Assembly (NCBI RefSeq): GCF_000739615.1 | Contig: NZ_BATP01000035.1 | Location: forward strand, 105,591 to 169,590 | Direction: 5' to 3' | Source: Haloferula sp. BvORR071 | GTDB lineage: Bacteria > Verrucomicrobiota > Verrucomicrobiia > Verrucomicrobiales > Akkermansiaceae | DNA: 64,000 nucleotides | Part shown: positions 25,619-33,676 of the stretch, piece by piece | Numbering within the stretch: the stretch's first letter is position 1 | Layout: every line of letters begins with the position of its first letter | Program-made: the position numbers and the translations under genes | Notes under the pieces: generated by a model | What the model saw: only the letters and a program-made list of their open reading frames with translations | Database searches by the model: none | Told to the model about the DNA's origin: nothing

Positions 25619-27817
25619 ATGGTGCGAGCCTTGGATCTCGATCCGGACAAGCAGGCTTTTGTGGATGCGGTGATGGAACCGCTGGGGGATGATGCGCCGC
25701 GGCGGGAGGTTCTGGAGGATTGTCTCGGCATGGCGGAGTCTTTCCCGTGGGTTTCGCGCGGGGATTCGATGGCGCTTGCGACGGAGCGGATGAGGAAGAC
25801 TGCCGGGGAATTCGGAAGAAGCCGTAGTGTTCGGATTGCCGCTTGGTGTGGCGCAGTGGTAGGTGCGGCTTGGTTTGCGGTGGCGGGGTTGCCGGCCCTG
25901 AGGTCATGGGACCGCATCATCTTGGCCAACCGGATGAGCGGGACGATCAGCACCATGTGTTGTGAGCACGGAGATATCCCGTCCTTCCCGCGGATCTTCG
26001 ATGACCCGCCGGAGGATGAGGAAGGCCCCTCTTTCCGGCGGTTGCTTGAGCGGATGGATGCGGACCAGCGCTTGATCCTCACCGGAGACCGTGATCACGG
26101 CGACATGGCGCAGTGGATGGCGGTGTGGGAACGCTATCCCGGTGATCCGGCTCACTACTACGCCCATGCCTTGCGCCACTTGGAGGAGTGTGAGCGGTGG
26201 CCGGATCGCTTGGTGGAAAACGGCGAGAAGCTGGATCCCGAGAACGGCTGGTTTCGCGTGATGGCCGGAAGTGATCTCTTGAAGTCTGCCATCGGGGAGC
26301 CGAAACCGCCGAGGCTGACGCCAGCGGAACGCCGCGCGCTTGCGGCGGCTCCGCCTGTGTCCGCTCGGCGCGGCCCGCCTCCGCCGCCAGCAAAGCCGAA
26401 ACGGGTGATCCTGGATCAAGCCGCTTTCGAGCGGGCTTTTGATCTGTTAGGCGAGGCGTTGGCGATGCCGCGCTGGGATGACTACGGAGCTTCCCTCGAC
26501 CGCATTCGCTTCAAGGCCACGCCGGTGGCGCAGGACTTTTCCGAATATACCGCCTTGCGGGCATTGTCTTCCGTGCAGCCGGAAGACCTTTCTAGCGCAG
26601 CGGTCGGGTTCCGTGCTTACATCGAGGCCTTCGCCTTTGCCGCGGACAAGGCGGCCAAGGATGGAGACAGCGCGCGGTTGGAGGAATTGGGAAAGACCTT
26701 CCTCCGCTCGGCCGAACGATTGTCCGAGATGGAAGGGTCTTTGCTGCACCGCCTGGTTCTCAGGAGCTTTGTCGTTGCGGGCAGTCGGGAGATGGCGAAG
26801 GCGTGGAAGGAACTGGGGAATCCGGCGCGTTCCTTGCCCTACGAGCTCGCCGCCAGTGCCATTGATCCGAAGAAGTTGAAGTCGCCGGTGCCTGCGCCGG
26901 ATGCCTTGGAGCAAGGTCGAGGCAGCGGATTCATCAGCAAGGGCTACCTTGGCACCCGGCGTCCTCATTCAAGCGCCGTGACCGAGCCCGAACTGCGCGG
27001 CGGGCGCCTGGCGGAGTATGCCTTGTATGAGCGCTTCATGGTTCATGCGGGTGCCGCGGTTCTTTTCGCGATAGCGATCTTTCTGGGGATCGCATGGCGG
27101 AGTGATCGCAAGCGGCTCGACTTGTTGCCGGCGCGGCTGATGGGTTTGCTGAGGATACGGGATCATGCTTGGATCCTGCTGTTAGGTCTGGGTTTGCCGC
27201 TGGGTCTCTATGTGCTTGCCACTCGCGCAGGGTATCTAGGCGCGCGGGAATTCGCCTTGGGGGGAGAGAGCTTTATCCTGTGGCTGCTACAGATGCTGTC
27301 GCTGGTGATTGCGATTATACTGGTCTCGTTGCTGGCGGCGCGCTGGCGATTGTCGCGGCGGGCACCGATGCTGGGGATGGGAGGGCGGTGGATGGAGCCC
27401 GAGGTGTGGGTGGCGGTTCTCGCGTTGAGCATGATCCCGGTGGCGGCGCTATTGCCAAAGTTGCTGGCGGCCGGTGGCAGCCTCCTTGAGATGCTGGCTT
27501 GGGCAGGCGCTGGCTTTATGGCGGGGGTGCCCCTGATCTGGTTGCTCTACCTCTCCGCCTATCAATTTGCGGGGAATCCGGAGCGGCGCTTGCACCGCGC
27601 GCTGCTGACCCGCGGCGCGGCCTGGCCGGTGGCCTTGGCGATGGTGCTTGCGGCCGGCGCGATTTACGGGTTGCACCAGGAGGAGAAATATTGGGTCGCG
27701 CGGATGGACTACGATGCGCTGGATGAGAAGACCAATATGTTCAGTTTGCGCGGGGATTGGGAGGAGGCAGAGTGGATCAACTCGGAGGTGAAGCGGGAGT
27801 TGAAGAGCCTGAAGTGA
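25619..27817 (+). CDS. Large multi-membrane protein, kinase-linked paralogue family (member 2)
   Basis: 732 residues from ATG 25619 (a TTG three codons earlier is also possible). N-terminus DLDPDKQAFVDAVMEPLGDDA matches member 1. One helix is near 77-95, then a large region with RLILTGDRDHGDMAQWM, GDPAHYYAHALRHLEE and DPENGWFRVMAGS, including a Pro-rich insert (RRGPPPPPAKPK). The membrane half begins LRGGRLAEYALYERFM. It follows member 1 by 98 bp. Overall identity to member 1 looks modest, so this is an old duplication. Function unknown. Confidence 0.7.
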   Translation: MVRALDLDPDKQAFVDAVMEPLGDDAPRREVLEDCLGMAESFPWVSRGDSMALATERMRKTAGEFGRSRSVRIAAWCGAVVGAAWFAVAGLPALRSWDRIILANRMSGTISTMCCEHGDIPSFPRIFDDPPEDEEGPSFRRLLERMDADQRLILTGDRDHGDMAQWMAVWERYPGDPAHYYAHALRHLEECERWPDRLVENGEKLDPENGWFRVMAGSDLLKSAIGEPKPPRLTPAERRALAAAPPVSARRGPPPPPAKPKRVILDQAAFERAFDLLGEALAMPRWDDYGASLDRIRFKATPVAQDFSEYTALRALSSVQPEDLSSAAVGFRAYIEAFAFAADKAAKDGDSARLEELGKTFLRSAERLSEMEGSLLHRLVLRSFVVAGSREMAKAWKELGNPARSLPYELAASAIDPKKLKSPVPAPDALEQGRGSGFISKGYLGTRRPHSSAVTEPELRGGRLAEYALYERFMVHAGAAVLFAIAIFLGIAWRSDRKRLDLLPARLMGLLRIRDHAWILLLGLGLPLGLYVLATRAGYLGAREFALGGESFILWLLQMLSLVIAIILVSLLAARWRLSRRAPMLGMGGRWMEPEVWVAVLALSMIPVAALLPKLLAAGGSLLEMLAWAGAGFMAGVPLIWLLYLSAYQFAGNPERRLHRALLTRGAAWPVALAMVLAAGAIYGLHQEEKYWVARMDYDALDEKTNMFSLRGDWEEAEWINSEVKRELKSLK

Positions 27818-27896
27818 GTGGTTTCAGGTGCCGCATGTTTCGATGACGGGTGGCCTCCTTGTCCCCTTTAAGGGGGCCTCTCGAAGGCGCAGCCCC

Positions 27897-28742
27897 TCAC
27901 TCCCGCTCGATCACTGCCTTCTCGCGGAGCTTGGTGGCGAGGTCCTTGAGAACCCGCAGGCGGCGGTCCCGTTCGACCTCCTCGCGGATCTCCGCGCTCA
28001 CTTGCTCGAAGGGCTGGACGCTGGCTTCGCGGGCTTCCACGACCTTCACGAGGTGGAGGGCCTGCTCGTAGAAGAAGACGGGGCTGACTTCGCCTTCGCG
28101 CAGGGAGAAGAGCATGGCCTCGAAGGGATTGAAGATCCGCTGTTGGTCGATCCAGCCGAGGTCGACCTCTCCGCCGCGTTTCTTGGTGTGGGCCTTGGCG
28201 AGTTCCGCGAAGTCTTCGCCATCGAGGGCGCGCTTGCGGAGATCGAGCATGGCGGCGTAGTCGTCCCATGGGTCCGAGCCTTCCGGGAAGCGAACCAAAT
28301 GGAGCGCGTGTGCGGTGGGCGGCGTGCGGAAGCGGGCGACGTTGGCCTGATACCAGGCGTGCAGGTCATCCTCCGTGAGCGCCGGCAAGTCCTGCCAGAG
28401 ACTGGTGGTGAAACGCTCCATGCGCAGCCGCGAGATGGTCTCCGCGCGCAGGGATTCGCGCTGGGCATCGAGAAGGTCCCAGGAGGCACCATGCTCGCGC
28501 CATTGCCGCAGGGTTTGCTCGAAGGCGCTGCGTACTTCCTCAGCCTCCGGGGGCGGGATCCGCTCTTCAGCCTCTTGGGCGAGCAGGATGCCATCGATGG
28601 TTTCCTCCTCGGCTTGGAGGCGGAATTCCTCGTCGCGCTCGCAGCAGGAAACCTCGCTGAGCATTTCGGCCTCTGCCTTGAAGCGGGCGAAGGCATCCTC
28701 GATCAGGCCGGGATCGGCGATTTCGCCATTGATGCGTAGCAT
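27897..28742 (-). CDS. PpiC-type peptidylprolyl isomerase
   Basis: 281 residues. The N-terminal helical part (about 1-125) resembles the SurA/NifM-type chaperone arm. The parvulin domain (about 138-240) has AHALHLVRFPEGSD, FAELAKAHTKKRGGEVDLGWID, and FSLREGEVSPVFFYEQALHLVKV. There is no signal peptide, so it should act in the cytoplasm, unlike most SurA relatives. It interconverts cis and trans prolyl bonds and probably aids folding. It is upstream (same strand) of nothing obvious; the 318-aa exported gene precedes it by 18 bp, so the two may be co-transcribed. Confidence 0.85.
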   Translation of the reverse strand: MLRINGEIADPGLIEDAFARFKAEAEMLSEVSCCERDEEFRLQAEEETIDGILLAQEAEERIPPPEAEEVRSAFEQTLRQWREHGASWDLLDAQRESLRAETISRLRMERFTTSLWQDLPALTEDDLHAWYQANVARFRTPPTAHALHLVRFPEGSDPWDDYAAMLDLRKRALDGEDFAELAKAHTKKRGGEVDLGWIDQQRIFNPFEAMLFSLREGEVSPVFFYEQALHLVKVVEAREASVQPFEQVSAEIREEVERDRRLRVLKDLATKLREKAVIERE

Positions 28743-28760
28743 GAGCGGCGGGGGGATGAA

Positions 28761-29717
28761 TCAGCGGCTCGACGTCGGGGTCGGCATCCGCCTGGACGAC
28801 TCGATGAAGGAGATCCGCGCCTCCTGTGCCGCGCGGTACTGGGCGAGCTGTCCCGGGGTGAGAATGCCGCTCAATCGGCTCAGGCGCTCCTCCATGGCGG
28901 CACGTTTGCCGCCGATTATCCGGTTCTGGACCTCCTCGGAGTTGTTGAGCGCTTCCGGGTTGTCGAGGGAGCCGCTCATGTCCTCGAAGGCATCGACATA
29001 GGCACCGCCCATCACGCTCATGGTGTCGTTGATCAGACCCCAGCCCTCCGGGCGCTGGGCGAAGGCGGCGGTGCTGGAAGCGCGCAGGGCCTCTGCGGCT
29101 TGATCTCTCTGAGATGGGGAAAGATCGATCTGCCCCACGAGGTCCGAGAGGTTGCGCTGGGCGCGGGACTCGATGTCATTGGCCTTTTCGCGGGCCTTGT
29201 ACTGATCGTAGGCGGTGACTTGCTCGTCATCGAGGATCTCCCTCACGGCCTTTTCGTAGATGCGCTCGGCATTTGCGGCCTCTGCCACCATCTGGGCGGG
29301 ATTCTTGCCGCGGCCCTGGAGGTCCTTGAAGCCCTCGCGCCGGCCGGACAGGAGGGCAGACATGGAGTCCTTCTGGTCGGGGCTGAGGCCGAGGGCCTCC
29401 GCGAGGCGGTTGAGCTGGGCGGTGCGGGAGCGGTCGCCAGCGCTGGAGAAGGTTCGGTTGAAGGCTTGCTCGGCGGCGACCACCTTTTTATCCGCTTCGA
29501 TTGGGCCGCCGCCCTTGGCCTTGCGGACGAGTGGCGGCTCATCATCGCGGTCGCTGGCCTTGCCGTCGCGGGTGGTTGTCCGCTTGCCTCCATTGCCAGC
29601 GGTTTCCGTGGCGGCGGTGGGGACAGGGGCCTCGCCTGCCGGCTTCACCAGCCAGCCCACGGCGAAGCCCGTGAGGACGCAAGCGACGGGGATGATGGCA
29701 GGTGATTTCATGGACAT
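28761..29717 (-). CDS. Membrane-anchored protein with LTxxQ-like repeats
   Basis: 318 residues. N-terminal anchor (about 7-24), then a charged linker and a helical domain carrying three LTxxQ-like turns: LGLSPDQKDSM, LSPSQRDQA and LTPGQLAQYR. Such motifs occur in Spy/CpxP-type periplasmic proteins that bind unfolded proteins, so a chaperone or stress role is possible but unproved. The adjacent downstream gene is a peptidylprolyl isomerase (18 bp), which fits a protein-folding theme. An ATG at 29711 is an alternative start. Confidence 0.6.
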   Translation of the reverse strand: MSMKSPAIIPVACVLTGFAVGWLVKPAGEAPVPTAATETAGNGGKRTTTRDGKASDRDDEPPLVRKAKGGGPIEADKKVVAAEQAFNRTFSSAGDRSRTAQLNRLAEALGLSPDQKDSMSALLSGRREGFKDLQGRGKNPAQMVAEAANAERIYEKAVREILDDEQVTAYDQYKAREKANDIESRAQRNLSDLVGQIDLSPSQRDQAAEALRASSTAAFAQRPEGWGLINDTMSVMGGAYVDAFEDMSGSLDNPEALNNSEEVQNRIIGGKRAAMEERLSRLSGILTPGQLAQYRAAQEARISFIESSRRMPTPTSSR

Positions 29718-29753
29718 GCGTATAGCGCTACCGAAGGCCGGATTCGTCCCTTT

Positions 29754-30422
29754 TCAAGCCTCCCGGATGGTCCGAATGGCGACGGCCATGTCCGGGGCGC
29801 GGAAGGTGGAGGAGCCGGCGACCATCACATTTGCCCCGGCTTTCGCGCAGCGGGCGGCGGTCAGGGCGTCGATCCCGCCGTCGACCTCGATGTGAAAGGA
29901 CAGCCCGCGTTCCTCGCGGACCTTGGCGGCGGCTTCGATTTTCGGCAGGACCTCGGCCATGAAGGCTTGGCCACCGAAGCCCGGGATCACGGTCATGCAG
30001 AGCAGCAGGTCGACATGGGCCAAGTAGGGCAGGGCGGCCTCCAGCGGGGTGGCGGGGTTCAGGGCGAGGCCCGCCTTGCAGCCCGCCTCTTGGATTTTGC
30101 GCAGGGTGCAGCCGACATCGTGCTCCGCCTCCACATGCACCGTGATAAGGTCGGCGCCGGCCGCCACGAAGCGCGGCAGGTAGTGGTCCGGGCGCGTGAC
30201 CATCAGGTGGACGTCGAGGAAGATGTCGTTGGTTTCGTGGACTGCCTGGACCACCGCCGGGCCGAAGGAGATGTTGTCCACGAAGTGGCCGTCCATGATG
30301 TCCAGGTGCATCCAGTCCGCCCCGGCATGGATGGCGCGGGTGACTTCCTCGCGGAGACGGGAAAAGTCGGCGGCAAGGAGGGAGGGGGCGATGACTCGGT
30401 CGCGGCAGGTCGGCGGGATCAC
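29754..30422 (-). CDS. rpe: Ribulose-phosphate 3-epimerase
   Basis: 222 residues from GTG 30422 (no ATG upstream in frame; longer frames run into repeat sequence). TIM barrel interconverting ribulose 5-phosphate and xylulose 5-phosphate in the pentose phosphate pathway. Seen: IAPSLLAADFSRL, WMHLDIMDGHFVDNISFGP with metal-binding His/Asp, DVHLMV, TVIPGFGGQAFM and the catalytic EVDGGI. It is divergent from tadA across a 121-bp spacer. Confidence 0.93.
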   Translation of the reverse strand: MIPPTCRDRVIAPSLLAADFSRLREEVTRAIHAGADWMHLDIMDGHFVDNISFGPAVVQAVHETNDIFLDVHLMVTRPDHYLPRFVAAGADLITVHVEAEHDVGCTLRKIQEAGCKAGLALNPATPLEAALPYLAHVDLLLCMTVIPGFGGQAFMAEVLPKIEAAAKVREERGLSFHIEVDGGIDALTAARCAKAGANVMVAGSSTFRAPDMAVAIRTIREA

Positions 30423-30450
30423 GCGGGGAAGGTGGAGTCCCCCGGGGGAC

Positions 30451-30516
30451 GTGCCAAGTGCCAAGGGAGGCAGAAATCCGCGCTTCTCCGGCGAGCCCTG
30501 TCTTGGCGCTTGGAAC
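30451..30516. repeat. AGTGCC/TTGGC short repeats in rpe-tadA spacer
   Basis: GTGCCAAGTGCCAAGG near 30451, and the inverted-like TCTTGGCGCTTGGAAC near 30501, lie between the divergent genes. They resemble the TTGGCACTTGGCACTT motif before thrC and the AGTGCC end of the 12.6-13.3 kb repeat. Confidence 0.45.
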
Positions 30517-30543
30517 TTTCTGGCCCGGCTTTATCCCTGCCGC

Positions 30544-31089
30544 GTGGAGCCGATCATCGATCTCGTCAGCGACGACTATTTCATGGGCCAGGCCATGCGC
30601 GAGGCGCGGCGGGCCTATGCCGCCACGGAGGTGCCGATCGGCTGCGTGATCGCGCACGAGGGCAAAATCATCGCCCGGGCTTGGAACCAGGTGGAAACGC
30701 TGCGGGATGCGACCGCCCACGCCGAGATGCTGGCGCTGACGGCCGCCCAGAACGTGCTGGGCGACTGGCGGCTGGAGAAATGCACCCTCTACGTGACCAA
30801 GGAACCCTGCCCGATGTGCGCGGGGGCGATCGTCCACTGTCGGCCGGAGCGGGTGGTCTTCGGTTGCTCCGACCCCAAGGGCGGGGCGGCCGGTGGCTGG
30901 ATCAACCTGCTGGATGCCAATCCACCACTGAACCACCGCTGCGAGGTGACCCGCGGAGTGCGGGGCGAGGAATCCGTCGCCCTGCTGCAGGGTTTCTTCC
31001 GCGAGGCCCGCGAGCGCAAGAAGGCAGGGGAGGAAAAAAGCCGCCCGGGCGGTAATGGCGCATCATTCGATCCGTTTGGAATTTCCTGA
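30544..31089 (+). CDS. tadA: tRNA adenosine(34) deaminase
   Basis: 181 residues from GTG 30544; ATG 30583 would remove the first 13 residues of the fold. It converts A34 to inosine in the tRNA-Arg anticodon. CDA-fold zinc site: HAE (His59, catalytic Glu61) and PCPMCAG (Cys89, Cys92). The TadA signature MREARRAYAATEVPIGCVI and the C-terminal NHRCEVTRGV support TadA over guanine deaminase. The tail beyond residue 155 is longer and Gly/Lys-rich. Confidence 0.92.
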   Translation: MEPIIDLVSDDYFMGQAMREARRAYAATEVPIGCVIAHEGKIIARAWNQVETLRDATAHAEMLALTAAQNVLGDWRLEKCTLYVTKEPCPMCAGAIVHCRPERVVFGCSDPKGGAAGGWINLLDANPPLNHRCEVTRGVRGEESVALLQGFFREARERKKAGEEKSRPGGNGASFDPFGIS

Positions 31090-31126
31090 AAATTAGTTAA
31101 ATCTAACCCCTTCATTTTCGGATTTC

Positions 31127-31141
31127 CTAACAAGCTGTTAG
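31127..31141. promoter_or_regulatory. Dyad upstream of EF-hand gene
   Basis: CTAACA-AGC-TGTTAG is a perfect 6-bp dyad about 35 bp upstream of a good -35 box; a weaker TTAG...CTAA dyad is adjacent upstream. It could be an operator, or part of the tadA transcript end. Confidence 0.4.
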
Positions 31142-31175
31142 CCGCCTTGTTCCTTGGATCTGAAGCACTTGAAAG

Positions 31176-31204
31176 TTGACAAAAGCGAATGGAATGAGTT
31201 ACAG
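31176..31204 (+). promoter_or_regulatory. Candidate promoter for EF-hand gene
   Basis: TTGACA, 17-base spacer, TTACAG, ending 12 bases before the ATG at 31216, so the 5' leader would be very short. The same box pair precedes rplY. Confidence 0.55.
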
Positions 31205-31215
31205 GTGCAGTACCC

Positions 31216-31725
31216 ATGAAACTAAGCATCCCCATCCTTCTGCTTGCTCTGGCAGCCCCCCTCATGGCCGGTGATTCCGGCCCCAAGAAGAACAGCCGGA
31301 CCGCGGTGTTCACCTTGTATTTCCGCAACGCCGATCTCAACAGCGACGGTGTGATCGACTGGGAAGAGTTCCAAGGCACTGTCGGGGCCAGCGACATCCC
31401 GGTGCTGACCGAATGGCGCTTCCTCTATATGGCCGACTTCATCAAGACGGCGTCCGTCCGCAGCAGGGCCGCGATCCCTGAAGGGATCTTCCTGGATACC
31501 TACATCCGCTACGCCGGCGGCTTGCGGGTTCCGAAGCCGTCCAAGATTCAGCGCTTCAACCTGGCCGACGACAACGACGACGGCTTCTTGAACATCGACG
31601 AGTATCGCCAGACCCGCAGAACGGCCGCCGCGACCGATGGCAGCATCGGCAAGTCCTTCAATAAGATCGACAAGAACCGCGACGGCAAGATCTCCCCACA
31701 GGAGTTCGGCATCACGAAAGTCTGA
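31216..31725 (+). CDS. Exported EF-hand calcium-binding protein
   Basis: 169 residues. Signal peptide MKLSIPILLLALAAPLMAG. Three EF-hand loops can be read: DLNSDGVIDWEE, DDNDDGFLNIDE and DKNRDGKISPQE, each with Asp at 1, 3 and 5, Gly at 6 and Glu at 12. Such secreted EF-hand proteins are common in PVC bacteria; roles may be structural or in calcium sensing outside the cell. It has its own candidate promoter and terminator, so is a single-gene unit. Confidence 0.88.
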   Translation: MKLSIPILLLALAAPLMAGDSGPKKNSRTAVFTLYFRNADLNSDGVIDWEEFQGTVGASDIPVLTEWRFLYMADFIKTASVRSRAAIPEGIFLDTYIRYAGGLRVPKPSKIQRFNLADDNDDGFLNIDEYRQTRRTAAATDGSIGKSFNKIDKNRDGKISPQEFGITKV

Positions 31726-31756
31726 TCTCCCGGTTTTTGCAGAGCCTTGATTTCCA

Positions 31757-31788
31757 ATGCCTGGCTGGTTTTCCGGCCGGGCATTTTC
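31757..31788 (+). terminator. Intrinsic terminator after EF-hand gene
   Basis: A 10-bp stem (GCCTGGCTGG with CCGGCCGGGC, two wobbles) around a TTTT loop is followed by ATTTTCG. Confidence 0.8.
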
Positions 31789-31843
31789 GTTTCCGGAGCT
31801 TCCCCGGCTTGCCCACGCCCGCGCCGGGCTCTAGACCTCGCGC

Positions 31844-32953
31844 GTGGCCGCCAAGTCTCCTATCTACGCCGTCATCGGCAGCGACGATGGTCGCGTGAAG
31901 GAGGAAGCCCTGCGCCTGCACCGCGAGCTGACCGGCGGGAATGACGACGGCTTCACCCACGAGACGATCGAGGGCACCGCGGACAATTCCGAGGGCGCCT
32001 TCCAGCTCTGCCGGGCGGTAGTGGAGGCCTTGCAGACGCTGCCCTTCTTCGGCGGCGAGAAGGTGGTCTGGCTGAAGAATGCCAGCTTCCTGATCGACGA
32101 TGTGACCGGGCGCTCAGAGCGGACCCTGTCCGGGGTGGATTCGCTGAAGAGCTGCCTTGAGGCCGGGCTCGGCAAGGGCGTGGTCTTCTTGCTGAGTGCC
32201 ACCGGCATCGACAAGCGCCGGGCATTTTGGAAGTTCCTGGAGAAGAACTCGCAGGTGAAGGTCTACGACAAGATCGACACCTCGCGCGAGGGCTGGCAGG
32301 AGGAAGTGGCAGGTCTGGTCGAGGGTCGCGCCAAGGATCTGGGCCTACGCTTCCAGCCGGACGCGCTGGAACTCTTCGTGATGCTGGCGGGCGAGGCCAC
32401 GCGGCAGATCGGCAACGAGCTGGAGAAGATCGACCTCTACCTCGGGCCGGACCGCCGCGAGGTGGTGCTGGACGATGTGCGCCGAATGGTGCCGCTGAGC
32501 CGCGCCGGCGTGGTCTTCGAGATCGGCAATGCGCTGCAGAATGGCGATGGCGCCCGGGCGCTAGAGCTGATCGACCAGCAACTGGAGCGCGGCGAGAACG
32601 CGATCGGCCTGATGCGGGCCTCGATCATTCCGACGGTGCGGAATCTTTTCATGGCCAAGGTGCTGGCGGAAAAGCGCCTGCCGATGCGGAACTACAAGGA
32701 CTTCGCCGCAGCGGTGGACCGCCTGCCCGAGATGGAGCGGATGTGGCTGCCGCAAAAGAAGGCGGGCGGGGTGAACATTTACCCGCTGTTCCTGTGTTTG
32801 CGTGGTGCGGAGGCCTTCACGATGGAAGGGCTGCGCGGCGCAATGGAGTCGGCGCTGCGGGCGGACAAGTCGCTGGTGACGACAGGATTGGATCACCGGC
32901 TGGTGCTGCATCGGCTGGTGGCGGAGGTGACTTCCGCGGCGCGGCGGAGGTAA
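31844..32953 (+). CDS. holA: DNA polymerase III subunit delta
   Basis: 369 residues from GTG 31844. Opens SPIYAVIGSDDGRVKEEALR, the degenerate AAA+ N-domain of the clamp-loader wrench subunit. Further marks are FFGGEKVVWLKNASFL, ATRQIGNELEKIDLYLG and ENAIGLMRASIIPTVRNLFMAK. Delta opens the beta clamp in the clamp loader. The polymerase subunit gene dnaE lies 3 kb downstream. The stop TAA is followed one base later by a repeat element. Confidence 0.88.
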   Translation: MAAKSPIYAVIGSDDGRVKEEALRLHRELTGGNDDGFTHETIEGTADNSEGAFQLCRAVVEALQTLPFFGGEKVVWLKNASFLIDDVTGRSERTLSGVDSLKSCLEAGLGKGVVFLLSATGIDKRRAFWKFLEKNSQVKVYDKIDTSREGWQEEVAGLVEGRAKDLGLRFQPDALELFVMLAGEATRQIGNELEKIDLYLGPDRREVVLDDVRRMVPLSRAGVVFEIGNALQNGDGARALELIDQQLERGENAIGLMRASIIPTVRNLFMAKVLAEKRLPMRNYKDFAAAVDRLPEMERMWLPQKKAGGVNIYPLFLCLRGAEAFTMEGLRGAMESALRADKSLVTTGLDHRLVLHRLVAEVTSAARRR

Positions 32954-32954
32954 G

Positions 32955-33269
32955 GTAGTCCACTCAGTCCTCTGAGCGGACGAAGCAGCTATTGAGGCCG
33001 AAGGCACCAGATGCCCCGAGTGCGCTGCGACCACTATCTCTCGGCTCGGCTTCAGTGGGAGCGGGTGGTTCGAGCCGCCCCTTTTGCGGCGAATCAGTTT
33101 TGATGGCTATTGGAGATCCGGTGCCCCCAGGAAACGTCATGTTTCATCTTCCTCCCGTCGCCGCGACCCCAACGCCGGTTGCTCCCGCTTGGGGTCGCTT
33201 CACCCGAGGGCCTCGAGTGAGGTCCGCCGTTAGAACTGCTTCGTCCGCACAGAGGACTGTGCGGACTAC
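32955..33269. repeat. MITE-like element with 34-bp terminal inverted repeats
   Basis: Left arm 32955-32988 and right arm 33236-33269 are 34 bp each and complementary at 31 positions (outer end GTAGTCC, inner end GGACGAAGCAG). The right arm is itself a perfect 10-bp hairpin (GTCCGCACAG-AGGA-CTGTGCGGAC); the left arm is an imperfect one. The 247-bp core has no ORF of note but contains a 10-bp inverted repeat (GCGACCCCAA and its complement near 33200). It fills the convergent holA/VOC spacer and supplies the VOC gene's TAG stop. Confidence 0.75.
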
Positions 33270-33655
33270 TTCGCCTCGTACAATTCCAGCGGCAGCCCGT
33301 CCGGATCCGCGAAGAAGGTGAAACGCTTGCCGGTGAGTTCGTCCACCCGCACGGCCTCGACCGCAACGCCGTGGTCTTCAAGATGCTTCACCGCCGCATC
33401 CAGGTCTTCCGTGGCGAAGGCGAGGTGCCTCAAACCCTGGGCCTCCGGATAAGAAGGCCGCGGCGGCGCTCCGGGAAAAGAGAACAGCTCGATCTGCGTG
33501 CCATCTGGCAAGGCGAGGTCCAATTTATACGAGTCTCGTACGTCGCGGTAGGTTTCTTCGATGATCCTGAATCCTAGGACTCCGGTGTAGAAGGCCTTCG
33601 ATGCCGGATAGTCGGAGGCGATGATCGCCACGTGGTGGATGCCGCTGAGGTTCAT
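33266..33655 (-). CDS. VOC (glyoxalase-like) family protein
   Basis: 129 residues, the size of small VOC metalloenzymes. Paired beta-alpha-beta modules: SGIHHVAIIASDYPASKAFYTGVLGF in the first and GLRHLAFATEDLDAAVKHLE in the second, ending in DPDGLPLELYEA. Candidate metal ligands are His7/8, a Glu in the IELFS strand, His in the second module and the last Glu. Resembles the GloA2-like branch; substrate unknown. It lies 21 bp downstream of membrane paralogue 3, so probably shares its transcript. Its stop codon lies inside a repeat arm. Confidence 0.88.
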   Translation of the reverse strand: MNLSGIHHVAIIASDYPASKAFYTGVLGFRIIEETYRDVRDSYKLDLALPDGTQIELFSFPGAPPRPSYPEAQGLRHLAFATEDLDAAVKHLEDHGVAVEAVRVDELTGKRFTFFADPDGLPLELYEAK

Positions 33656-33676
33656 TTGCGTTCGGGAAGCCTGCTC

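Noticed and set aside
29728..30936. 402-residue leftward ORF over rpe and tadA
   Set aside because: A GC-rich shadow frame: low-complexity Pro/Arg composition and overlaps two clear genes in other frames.
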